A DNA stretch of 64,000 nucleotides from an uncultured Eudoraea sp. GTDB lineage: Bacteria > Bacteroidota > Bacteroidia > Flavobacteriales > Flavobacteriaceae. The notes beneath the pieces are model-generated. The model was not told the DNA's origin. It searched no databases and saw only the letters and a program-made list of their open reading frames with translations. Location: the NCBI RefSeq assembly GCF_947258925.1, contig NZ_CAMYKG010000011.1:1-64000 (forward strand), given 5' to 3'. Each line of letters opens with the position of its first letter. The first letter of the stretch is position 1. Both the position numbers and the translations under genes were made by a program. This document shows positions 54,114 to 62,517 of the stretch, piece by piece.

Positions 54114-55399
54114 CTCCACTCATTTAATCTGTTGGCATCCAATTTCAGAAAAATAAATAGAAGTACTGTAAAACCCAAGAGACCCGATCCCCCATAACTG
54201 AAGAAGGGTAGCGGAATACCTATAGTGGGCAGTACACCAATAACCATCCCAATATTTATGAAGTAATGAATCAACAATATTGAGATCACTCCATAACCAT
54301 ACATCCTGCTAAAATCACTTTTTTGTCTTTCTGCCAGAAACACCAATCTCAAAAGCAGCATGGTAAAGAGAACGATCACTATGGAGGTTCCCAAAAACCC
54401 CCATTCTTCACCCACAGTAGTAAAAATATAATCCGTATGTTGCTCTGGTACAAAATCTCCCTTAGTCCTGGTGCCTTCCAGGAAACCCTTACCAAAAAAA
54501 CCTCCGGATTCGATAGCTTTTTCAGATTGGTAGGTATTGTATCCAATGGTCTTCCTGATTTGTTCCAGTTTATCCGGATCTTTTTCTAATCGAAGCCAAA
54601 GGCTAAATCTGTCCCTGTGACGTTGCTCAAAAACATTGTTGAATACAAAATTAACGGATAGGGAAAAAACAATTGAGATCACAAAAATACCAAGTAATGG
54701 TGCAATCGGGACTTTAAAGGAAGCTTTTTTCAATAGTAAAAAAAGAGCAATTATTAACGCTAAACCTATGCCTACCCAGATAGTGCCAAACATTAGTGTG
54801 AAAATAAAAACTAACACGCCCAGGACGGCTAAACCCATGTAGTAAAGAGGTAGCCCTTCCCTGAAAAGGACAAAAACCAGGGAGAAAAACACCAATGCAC
54901 TTCCCGGATCTGGCTGTGGGATAATTAAAAATACCGGAATTAAAATAATTAAAAATGCATATAATTGATCTTTCCCTTTTTTAATATCCGTTTGTATATC
55001 GCTTAAATATTTCGCAAGTGCCAGGGCAGTAGCCACTTTGGCCAGTTCCGAGGGCTGAAAATTGAAAAACCCCAGGTCATACCATGAAGTTGCTCCTGCT
55101 ATGGTCTTCCCAAACACAAAAAGACCTAAAAGAAGAACCATGGAAATTATGTAAAGAATACTTGAAAAACGCTCGTAGAAACCGGCTTCCAGGGTAAGAA
55201 CTATAACTATACTAATAAGGCTTAACCCAATAAATAACAGTTGTTTTCCATACAACTGACTAAAATCAAAAAAAGACGAACTGTTTTCCGAGAAGGTACT
55301 TGAGTAAATGTTTACCCAGCCTATTCCAACTAATAGGAGATAGAACAAAACCGTAAGCCAATCAATTCGTTTAAGTACTTTCCTACCAGACATACTCAT
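54110..55399 (-). CDS. rodA: Rod-shape peptidoglycan polymerase RodA
   Basis: The 429-residue SEDS protein has about ten helices. Family marks are FQPSELAKVA, PQPDPGSALVFF, the extracellular SEKAIESGGFFGKGF…GTRT loop, EEWGFLG, and GIPLPFFSYGGSGLLG. It polymerises glycan strands with PBP2. It overlaps mrdA by 17 bp and is the last gene of the mre/mrd cluster. Confidence 0.95.
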   Translation of the reverse strand: MSMSGRKVLKRIDWLTVLFYLLLVGIGWVNIYSSTFSENSSSFFDFSQLYGKQLLFIGLSLISIVIVLTLEAGFYERFSSILYIISMVLLLGLFVFGKTIAGATSWYDLGFFNFQPSELAKVATALALAKYLSDIQTDIKKGKDQLYAFLIILIPVFLIIPQPDPGSALVFFSLVFVLFREGLPLYYMGLAVLGVLVFIFTLMFGTIWVGIGLALIIALFLLLKKASFKVPIAPLLGIFVISIVFSLSVNFVFNNVFEQRHRDRFSLWLRLEKDPDKLEQIRKTIGYNTYQSEKAIESGGFFGKGFLEGTRTKGDFVPEQHTDYIFTTVGEEWGFLGTSIVIVLFTMLLLRLVFLAERQKSDFSRMYGYGVISILLIHYFINIGMVIGVLPTIGIPLPFFSYGGSGLLGFTVLLFIFLKLDANRLNEWS

Positions 55400-57251
55400 T
55401 TATCTTGAATTCTTCTCCGCTGTATGGCTTGGCATATTCATGTTCAAGAGTTTTTTCGAGCATTCTTTTTTCCAAATCTTTTCTTGTAATTTCCCTTTTC
55501 AGGTACTTTTCTATTAGTAAAGAAGCTATGTGACCCGCATACCTGGAGCCATAATAGCCATTTTCAATATAAACAGCCAGTGCAATTTTAGGACTTTCCA
55601 CAGGGGCAAAGGCTACAAATACAGAATGATCTGTAAGTTGTGTACGCACGGTGTCTATTTTTGTAAAATTTTCCACAGTACCTGTTTTACCGGCAATTTC
55701 TATTCCCGGAACCTGAACCCACCTTGCCGTACCTTTTTTGTACACATCGGCCATGCCTTTTATGATGGGTTCAAAATGTTCTTTGTCAATTGTAGTATAC
55801 TTGGGTTGTACATACTGCGGAATGCTTATATCCTCGCCTTCAATTTTCTTCAGGATATGGGGGGTGTAATAATAACCCCTGTTGGCGATGGCCGCTGTCA
55901 TGTTTGCCAGTTGTACAGGCGTTACTGCAACTTCACCCTGACCTATTGCATTGGAAATAATATAAGATGAAGCCCACCTATTATCTCCATACCATTTGTC
56001 ATAATAGGCTTTACCGGGGATTCTTCCCGGTCTTCCGGTTGGAAGATCATACCCCAAAAAATCTCCAAGACCAAAACTCTTAATATGTTTTTCCCAAACA
56101 TCCTGACCTTCATCTGTAGTTGGAAATTGTTCATAAACTTTTCGGAATGTACCCGCAAAGTAAGCATTACATGACTTGTATATACCGCTGTTTAAATTTC
56201 TAATGCCTCCACCGCAATGACAGCCTCTTTTGGTACTTCCTACATAAAATCCATTGTAGCATCTGAAGGTCGTACGAGGTTGGATAGCACCCTCTTGAAG
56301 AGCTACCAGTGCATTGAGTATTTTAAAGGGAGAACCGGGAGACCCTTCAGCCGAAATGGATCTGTCAAACAAGGGTTTTGCAATAGTGTCATAATGCAGC
56401 TTGCTATAGTTTTTTGAACGCTCACGTCCCACTAATAATGCAGGGTCATATGTTGGTCCGGAGATCATTGCCAATATTTCCCCCGATAATGGTTCTATTG
56501 CAACGATGCCCCCTCTTTTACCGTGCATTAATAATTCTCCATATTCCTGGAGTTCTTTATCCAGGGTAAGGCTAATTTCTTTTCCTTGTTCCGGAAGAGT
56601 ATCCAGAATTCCCCCTTTATAAGGTCCGATATCTCTGTTAAATCTATCTTTCTGAATGTATTGTACTCCTTTTCTTCCTCTTAATATTTCCTCATATTGT
56701 TGCTCTACACCTCTGCCTCCGGTGAGTTCTCCCTGTACATAATAGGGGTTTTTTCTTAAGTCGCGTTCATTGACCTCCCTTATATATCCCAGTACATTTG
56801 CCGCGGCTTTAGTATCGTAATACCTTAAAGACCTTTTTTGAATATAAAAACCTTCATACTTTCTCATTTTCTCCTGAAGCATGGCATAATCTTCTTTGGA
56901 AAGTTGAGGTACTAATACAGAAGGTAATCTCGGGGAATATATTCTTGCTTTTCTAAGTTTTTCAATAAATCTGTCTTTTTCAATTCCCAGGAGATTACAG
57001 AACTCAAGTGTGTCGAGCGGCTTTACTTCCCGTGGAATTACCATAACATCATAGGCAGGATCATTCCCCACCAATAGTTTACCGTATCTATCATAAATAT
57101 AGCCCCGCTCCGGATAATCATATATTGCCTTAATTGCAGGGTCTTCCAAAACCTGATCTGGCGAAAAACTGAATATTTGCAAATAGGAGAGCCTCCCTAT
57201 AAAGGTTATACCTATAAGGACAATTATGGACGATAAGAGTATTTTTTTCAT
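55383..57251 (-). CDS. mrdA: Penicillin-binding protein 2 (transpeptidase)
   Basis: The 622-residue product has one N-terminal helix, a PBP dimer domain and a transpeptidase domain. Active-site motifs are S307PFK310, S360CN362 and K522TG. Between the first two lies a Cys/His cluster (C331, C344, H345, C346), similar in place to the zinc site known in some Gram-negative PBP2 proteins; the zinc role here is inference. It cross-links new murein for side-wall growth with RodA. 36 bp follow mreD. Confidence 0.95.
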   Translation of the reverse strand: MKKILLSSIIVLIGITFIGRLSYLQIFSFSPDQVLEDPAIKAIYDYPERGYIYDRYGKLLVGNDPAYDVMVIPREVKPLDTLEFCNLLGIEKDRFIEKLRKARIYSPRLPSVLVPQLSKEDYAMLQEKMRKYEGFYIQKRSLRYYDTKAAANVLGYIREVNERDLRKNPYYVQGELTGGRGVEQQYEEILRGRKGVQYIQKDRFNRDIGPYKGGILDTLPEQGKEISLTLDKELQEYGELLMHGKRGGIVAIEPLSGEILAMISGPTYDPALLVGRERSKNYSKLHYDTIAKPLFDRSISAEGSPGSPFKILNALVALQEGAIQPRTTFRCYNGFYVGSTKRGCHCGGGIRNLNSGIYKSCNAYFAGTFRKVYEQFPTTDEGQDVWEKHIKSFGLGDFLGYDLPTGRPGRIPGKAYYDKWYGDNRWASSYIISNAIGQGEVAVTPVQLANMTAAIANRGYYYTPHILKKIEGEDISIPQYVQPKYTTIDKEHFEPIIKGMADVYKKGTARWVQVPGIEIAGKTGTVENFTKIDTVRTQLTDHSVFVAFAPVESPKIALAVYIENGYYGSRYAGHIASLLIEKYLKREITRKDLEKRMLEKTLEHEYAKPYSGEEFKINEYVW

Positions 57252-57287
57252 TGAAAATCAGCTTTCAACACCTCACTAAAATGTCGC

Positions 57288-57797
57288 TTATTCTTTCTTA
57301 ACACTGAAAAGTGAACCAAAAAGAAGACACAGTATTAGTGTGGCAATCCCTGTAAAAATAACTTTCTTCAAAATTAGTAGCAAATTTGAAAAACTGAAAT
57401 TTTCCAGTGCAAAGAAAATAACATGGTGCGCTATAATTAATAACGTCAAAAAAGTAATTTGTTGTACCCTGGTAGTGTTAGATAATTTGAAACTTTGAAA
57501 TTCATAATTAACGCCGAAAACAAAACGCATAATAGTTGGCCTTAGATATGCAATAGTGACCGTAGATGCAGCGTGTAAGGCCATGGTGTCTGAAAAAAAA
57601 TCAATACACAAACCCAATAGGAAACCAATGAATATAAAAACAGACCTGTTTTCCTTTATGGGATACCAGTATAGGAATAAAATATAGGGCATTGGATTGA
57701 TAAAGCCAAAAAAATTCAACCTGTTAAATACCAACACCTGAACTAATACGAGTAAGGTGAATCTAATGAAATTAATAAAATAATAATTACTCGTCAT
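57288..57797 (-). CDS. mreD: Rod-shape protein MreD
   Basis: The 169-residue product has five or six membrane helices and no other domain; the LGLCIDFFSDTMALHA segment is typical of flavobacterial MreD. It links MreC with the RodA/PBP2 synthase. Its start overlaps the mreC stop by 11 bp. Identification rests on family pattern and the mreB-mreC-mreD-mrdA-rodA order. Confidence 0.92.
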   Translation of the reverse strand: MTSNYYFINFIRFTLLVLVQVLVFNRLNFFGFINPMPYILFLYWYPIKENRSVFIFIGFLLGLCIDFFSDTMALHAASTVTIAYLRPTIMRFVFGVNYEFQSFKLSNTTRVQQITFLTLLIIAHHVIFFALENFSFSNLLLILKKVIFTGIATLILCLLFGSLFSVKKE

Positions 57798-58605
57798 TTG
57801 CTATTTCCGCTTCCAGCTGAAGAATCTCCGGTCTGTTTTTGTTATATATGATATAAGCATTTTTAACATTGGTCATATCATTAAAAAGTTCGACATCTAT
57901 ACTGTAAAAACTCTTTGATTCATTCAGATTAAATTTTTTGATGGTTCCAATGGGGATATTTTCAGGAAAAATACTTGACATAGCCCCTGTTACAATGGTA
58001 TCTCCGACCAAGAGGGGTACCAATCTTGGAATATCTTCCAGTTTTACCTGATCATATCTTTGCCCATCCCAGATTAAAGACCCAAAATAATTTGTGTTTT
58101 TAATTTTGGCATTTATATTGGATTTCATGTTCAGGATACTTTGTACGGAAGCATATTTCTTAGAAGTATGCTCTACAATACCAAGAATTCCCTGGGCAGT
58201 AATGACACCCATATCCTGCTTTATGCCATGATTGGTACCTTTATTAATAGTTAAATAGTTATTTGGACTTGCGTAGCTGTTCTTAATGACCTTAGCCGAT
58301 CTTATGATGAAATCAATAGCAGTAGTGTCTAATTCAAGGGTATCATCCATACCCTTATTGAATAGTAAATTTCGTAGCTGTCGGTTTTCTTCCACCAATT
58401 TCTTGTTTTCCTCCCCCAGTTTAAAATAATGAGTAATACCTTCAGAGGCATTATAGATGGAACCTGAAATGAGATTTGCCGAATTAAGGTATTTCGATCT
58501 ATGATAGGAATGGGAATCTATTGTAAAGCCCAGGGAAATAAACAGCAATAACAGGTAAAGCAGTGTAATTTTATACCTTATGATAAAATTGATTATCTGC
58601 TGCAT
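57787..58605 (-). CDS. mreC: Rod-shape protein MreC
   Basis: The 272-residue product has one N-terminal helix (about 10-26), a coiled coil (about 60-90) and the two six-stranded beta-barrels of MreC (NNYLTINKGTNHGIKQDMGV split; VGDTIVTGAMSSIFPENIPIG). It is the periplasmic scaffold that activates PBP2-RodA. It follows mreB by 67 bp. Confidence 0.94.
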   Translation of the reverse strand: MQQIINFIIRYKITLLYLLLLFISLGFTIDSHSYHRSKYLNSANLISGSIYNASEGITHYFKLGEENKKLVEENRQLRNLLFNKGMDDTLELDTTAIDFIIRSAKVIKNSYASPNNYLTINKGTNHGIKQDMGVITAQGILGIVEHTSKKYASVQSILNMKSNINAKIKNTNYFGSLIWDGQRYDQVKLEDIPRLVPLLVGDTIVTGAMSSIFPENIPIGTIKKFNLNESKSFYSIDVELFNDMTNVKNAYIIYNKNRPEILQLEAEIANDE

Positions 58606-58672
58606 TCACTTGTAATATTAAGTGTTCAATATGGGATACTAAGTATTAACTTAAATCCACCTCGAATTCGGG

Positions 58673-59701
58673 TTATTTAATAAGAATACTTTTATAGCGC
58701 TCCAGGTTTTTAAGCGCAATACCTGTTCCTCTAACCACTGCCCTCAAAGGATCTTCTGCTATATAAACAGGCAGGTCGGTCTTTTGGGATAACCTTCTGT
58801 CCAATCCTCTCAGCATGGATCCACCACCTGCAAGGTATATTCCCGTATTATAAATATCCGCGGCGAGTTCCGGAGGAGTTTGCGATAAAGTTTCCATTAC
58901 CGCATCTTCCACCCTTAGAATAGATTTGTCCAGGGCTTTAGCAATTTCTCTAAATGAAATAGAAACCTGCTTAGGCTTACCGGTAAGCAAATCCCGGCCT
59001 TGCACAGACATTTCATCAGGAGGAGACTGAAGGTCTTCAGTAGCAGACCCTATCTGTATTTTTATATTTTCGGCAGTGCTTTCTCCTACATATAGGTTAT
59101 GTTGTGTGCGCATATAATAGATGATGTCATTCGTAAAAACATCCCCTGCAATTTTTACAGATTTATCACAAACAATACCTCCTAAAGCAATTACGGCTAT
59201 TTCGGTAGTCCCACCACCAATATCCACAATCATATTACCTTTAGGTTGCATGATATCCAAGCCAATACCTATAGCTGCGGCCATAGGTTCATGAATAAGG
59301 TATACCTCTTTTCCATTCACGCGTTCTGCTGATTCCTTTACAGCACGCATTTCAACTTCTGTAATGCCCGAAGGAATACAAATTACCATCCGTAAAGCAG
59401 GAGGAAACCATTTTTTCTTAAGCGCAGGTATGTTCTTAATGAACATATTGATCATTTTTTCAGAAGCATCAAAATCGGCAATTACCCCATCTTTCAGAGG
59501 TCGGATTGTTTTGATATTTTCATGGGTCTTCCCCTGCATCATATTTGCTTCCTTACCCACGGCAATTATTTTACCAGTAATCCTGTCTCTTGCTACAATA
59601 GACGGACTATCAACAACTACCTTGTCTGCATGAATAATAAGGGTGTTTGCAGTACCCAGGTCTATAGCTATTTCTTCAGTTAAGAAATCAAAAAATCCCA
59701 T
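58673..59701 (-). CDS. mreB: Rod-shape-determining actin MreB
   Basis: The 342-residue actin-like protein has IDLGTANTLI (phosphate 1), DIGGGTTEIAV (phosphate 2) and YLAGGGSMLRG (adenosine). The N-terminus has an amphipathic start (MGFFDFLTE). It forms membrane-bound filaments directing side-wall synthesis. It heads the cluster and has a good -7 box upstream. Confidence 0.97.
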   Translation of the reverse strand: MGFFDFLTEEIAIDLGTANTLIIHADKVVVDSPSIVARDRITGKIIAVGKEANMMQGKTHENIKTIRPLKDGVIADFDASEKMINMFIKNIPALKKKWFPPALRMVICIPSGITEVEMRAVKESAERVNGKEVYLIHEPMAAAIGIGLDIMQPKGNMIVDIGGGTTEIAVIALGGIVCDKSVKIAGDVFTNDIIYYMRTQHNLYVGESTAENIKIQIGSATEDLQSPPDEMSVQGRDLLTGKPKQVSISFREIAKALDKSILRVEDAVMETLSQTPPELAADIYNTGIYLAGGGSMLRGLDRRLSQKTDLPVYIAEDPLRAVVRGTGIALKNLERYKSILIK

Positions 59702-59738
59702 TCGCTTTAGTTTCGGTTTAAAAGGTGAATTTCATCGA

Positions 59739-59746
59739 CAAAAGTA
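59739..59746 (-). promoter_or_regulatory. Candidate -7 promoter box of mreB
   Basis: TACTTTTG on the minus strand fits TAnnTTTG, 37 nt before the mreB ATG, within the 51-bp gap after purH. No TTG at -33; the upstream part would lie in the end of purH. Confidence 0.4.
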
Positions 59747-59752
59747 GTAAAA

Positions 59753-61285
59753 TTAATGCTTAAAATGACGCGTCCCTGTCATTACCATTGCCATTCCATT
59801 TTCATTACAATAATCAATGCTTAATTGGTCCTTGATTGAACCTCCTGGTTGAATAACACTTTTAATACCATTTGTGCCTGCAATCTCCACGCAATCAGGA
59901 AATGGGAAAAATGCATCACTTGCCATTACCGCCCCCTCCAGTTCAAAATTGAAGGATTTGGCTTTGTGTATGGCCTGGTTTAAAGCATCTACCCTTGAGG
60001 TTTGTCCGGTACCACTTGCGCATAATTGTTTGTTCTTGGCCAATACAATTGTATTGGATTTGGTATGTTTACATAGTTTAGATGCAAAAATGAGGTCATC
60101 TAATTCATCCTGGCTTGGTTTCTTTGTGGTTACATATTCCAGATTACCAAGTGTATCGGTCTTAAAATCTTTATCCTGAAGCAGAAAGCCATTTAAGCAG
60201 GTCCGGACAATTGTTTCAGGGAGGGATGTTTCTTTTTGAATCAGTATTATCCTATTCTTTTTGCCTTTTAATGCAGTAAGTGCCTCATCGTCATAACTTG
60301 GGGCTATTACCACCTCACAAAATAAATTATGAATTTCATTAGCTGTGGGGGCATCAATTTTTGTATTACTGATCAATATTCCTCCAAAAGCGGAAACAGG
60401 ATCTCCAGCCAAAGCGTCAACATAGGCCTGGTGTATAGTCTTTCTTGTGGCTAGACCGCAGGCATTATTGTGTTTAAGAATCGCGAAAGTTGGATCATCG
60501 TCTTTGAATTCGTTGATTAGATTCAAAGCAGCATCAACATCCAATAAATTATTATAAGATAATTCCTTACCATGCAATTTGGTAAACATGGCGTCAAAAT
60601 CTCCAAAAAAGAATCCTTTTTGGTGCGGATTTTCACCATACCGCAAAACCTTCGCTCTGGTTTCACTAATCTTTAAAGCGGTACTTTTATGATCCTTATT
60701 AAAATAATTGAAGATGGCAGTATCATAATGGGAGGAAACATTAAATGCTTTTGTGGCAAAATGTCTTCTGTCTTCTTGTGTGCTGGATCCTTCAGAACTG
60801 TTAAGTAATTCCAAAAACTCATTGTAATCTTCCATGGAAGAAACACATAATACATCTTTGTAATTTTTAGCGGCCGCTCGTATAAGGGAGATTCCGCCAA
60901 TATCAATTTTTTCAATAATATCCTGTTCAGAGGCACTACTGGCTACAGTTTTTTCAAAGGGATACAGATCTACAATAATGACGTCTAGCTGAGGAATATC
61001 GTATTCCTCTAATTGGGCAACGTCTCCTTCATTATCCTGGCGGTTCAAGATACCCCCAAATACCTTAGGGTGCAAGGTTTTGACTCTGCCGCCCAATATG
61101 GAGGGATAGCTGGTCACCTCCTCAACAGGGATCACCTCGATTCCTAATTCCCGTATAAATCTTTCAGTACCTCCTGTGGAATATATTGAAATTCCCAGTT
61201 CATCTAATTTCCTTACAATGGGTTCAAGTCCGTCTTTGTGAAATACAGAAATTAACGCCGATTTTATTTTTTTTGTTGTGCTCAT
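59753..61285 (-). CDS. purH: Bifunctional AICAR formyltransferase / IMP cyclohydrolase
   Basis: The 510-residue product has an N-terminal MGS-like cyclohydrolase domain (KIKSALISVFHKDGL, YSTGGTERFIRE, GGRVKTLHPKVFGGIL) and a C-terminal formyltransferase domain (LRYGENPHQKG, AILKHNNACGLA, DAFFPFPD). It catalyses the last two steps of IMP synthesis. Length is usual. It is followed by mreB on the same strand, so the two may be partly co-transcribed. Confidence 0.97.
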   Translation of the reverse strand: MSTTKKIKSALISVFHKDGLEPIVRKLDELGISIYSTGGTERFIRELGIEVIPVEEVTSYPSILGGRVKTLHPKVFGGILNRQDNEGDVAQLEEYDIPQLDVIIVDLYPFEKTVASSASEQDIIEKIDIGGISLIRAAAKNYKDVLCVSSMEDYNEFLELLNSSEGSSTQEDRRHFATKAFNVSSHYDTAIFNYFNKDHKSTALKISETRAKVLRYGENPHQKGFFFGDFDAMFTKLHGKELSYNNLLDVDAALNLINEFKDDDPTFAILKHNNACGLATRKTIHQAYVDALAGDPVSAFGGILISNTKIDAPTANEIHNLFCEVVIAPSYDDEALTALKGKKNRIILIQKETSLPETIVRTCLNGFLLQDKDFKTDTLGNLEYVTTKKPSQDELDDLIFASKLCKHTKSNTIVLAKNKQLCASGTGQTSRVDALNQAIHKAKSFNFELEGAVMASDAFFPFPDCVEIAGTNGIKSVIQPGGSIKDQLSIDYCNENGMAMVMTGTRHFKH

Positions 61286-61318
61286 TATTTGGTGCTTAAA
61301 TAGAACTCGTGTAAGTCA

Positions 61319-61344
61319 CAAATGTAATTTTTTTGAGGCTACAA
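61319..61344 (-). promoter_or_regulatory. Candidate purH promoter
   Basis: On the minus strand TTG (61344-61342) precedes TACATTTG (61326-61319) by 15 nt; the -7 box lies 33 nt before the purH ATG. The -7 box is exact, while the spacing is a few bases shorter than the usual Bacteroidota value. Confidence 0.4.
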
Positions 61345-61378
61345 AAGGAAATGTGTTATTAACAAAAAGACTAAAGTT

Positions 61379-61828
61379 TTAAAGAATCTTTGCCACTTCT
61401 TTATTGACGAATTCCAAAAAGTCTTCATCATCGCTGCTAAATGCATTTGGAGTATTGGAATCTATATCAATTTGACCCACATTCTTGCCATTTACAAATA
61501 GAGGAACAACAATTTCTGCCTTAACATTAATACTACAGGCAATATAATTGTCCTGGGCTTTAACATCGGGTACAACAAAGTTCTCATTGCTTAGGGCAAC
61601 CTGTCCACAAATTCCTTTTCCAAAAGGGATTATCGTATGGTCTGTAGGCTCACCGGCATAAGGGCCAAGTTTTAATTCTTTTTTATTTCCATTTTGAAAG
61701 TAAAAACCAACCCAGTCATAGTAAGAAATATTTTCTTGTAACAAATCACAGATTTCCTGCAACTTGTCATTTGCTTCGGCCCTGGCGTTTAGAATAGATA
61801 GGATATTGGGGCGTAATTCGTTCAGCAT
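61379..61828 (-). CDS. GAF-domain free-methionine-(R)-sulfoxide reductase
   Basis: The 149-residue single GAF domain has the fRMsr pattern YDWVGFYF, FGKGICGQVA (Cys74) and NYIACSINVKAEIVVPL (Cys98, catalytic by analogy), ending GQIDIDSN. A third cysteine seen before the GKG motif in E. coli fRMsr is absent (GEPTDHTII instead). It reduces free Met-R-O in the cytosol. 93 bp separate it from purH. A ligand-sensing GAF is the alternative, but the paired cysteines favour the reductase. Confidence 0.85.
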   Translation of the reverse strand: MLNELRPNILSILNARAEANDKLQEICDLLQENISYYDWVGFYFQNGNKKELKLGPYAGEPTDHTIIPFGKGICGQVALSNENFVVPDVKAQDNYIACSINVKAEIVVPLFVNGKNVGQIDIDSNTPNAFSSDDEDFLEFVNKEVAKIL

Positions 61829-61983
61829 ATTTCTTTTTTGTAAAAGTATTCAAATTGGAAATTTCAATGGTACAAATTATGATAAATCTTACCTCTATAT
61901 GATTGCGAATTAAGCAAAATTATATTTTAAACTTATGTTAATCAATACAATAAAAGACAAATTTTAGTAGTTTTGTTATACAG

Positions 61984-62406
61984 ATGAAGGAAATTTTACG
62001 TCAAATAGCATCTTTTTGCATGGCTCTTATGGTCTTATTCTCTACCCTCTCTTTTACGGTAGATATGCATTATTGTGGGGATCTGTTGGTAGATTATAGT
62101 TTCTTTGAAGCCGCTGAAGGATGTGCAATGGAAGCAAATCAGTCTCAAATGGATCATGACAATTCTTTTATGGAAATGTCAATGGATTGCTGTACCGATT
62201 TAGAAATTGTAATGGAAGGCCAGGATGATCTGAAAATCTCCATCGATCAATTGACCTTTGAGCAACAGATTTTTGTTACTGCATTCTTTTACTCCTATAT
62301 AAACTTATTTAAAGGAGTTGATAAAGACACGAATTCCTTTAACGAGTATTCACCACCGCCCCTGATCAGGGACATTCAGATTCTGGATCAGACCTTTCTT
62401 ATTTGA
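61984..62406 (+). CDS. HYC_CC_PP family protein upstream of a metal pump
   Basis: The 140-residue product has an N-terminal hydrophobic segment (about 8-25) and the three name-giving motifs: HYC (29-31), CC (69-70) and PPP (124-126). Between them lies a Met/His/Asp-rich part (MEANQSQMDHDN, then MEMSMD). These suggest export and metal binding, probably Cu+ or a similar soft metal. It precedes a CusA-type RND permease, the usual neighbour. The biochemical role has not been shown, as far as I know. Confidence 0.85.
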   Translation: MKEILRQIASFCMALMVLFSTLSFTVDMHYCGDLLVDYSFFEAAEGCAMEANQSQMDHDNSFMEMSMDCCTDLEIVMEGQDDLKISIDQLTFEQQIFVTAFFYSYINLFKGVDKDTNSFNEYSPPPLIRDIQILDQTFLI

Positions 62407-62421
62407 TTTTTAAACATTGAA

Positions 62422-62460
62422 ATTAAAGCCCGACAGTTAAAACTGTAAACTGGGCTTAAT
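62422..62460 (+). other. Intercistronic hairpin between the HYC_CC_PP gene and the pump gene
   Basis: Outer arms ATTAAAGCCC (62422-62431) and GGGCTTAAT (62452-62460) enclose an inner ACAGTT/AACTGT pair. A weak T-run comes only after 13 nt, so it may be an attenuator or mRNA-stabilising element rather than a full terminator. Confidence 0.5.
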
Positions 62461-62517
62461 GTGTTGATATAGTTTTTTGATCAACGCTAGTTTCTAACTG
62501 TTTAATAATCAATTCAC

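Noticed and set aside
55383..57251. SPFK instead of STxK in PBP2 as a defect
   Set aside because: The motif still fits SxxK and, as I recall, this form is usual in flavobacterial PBP2.
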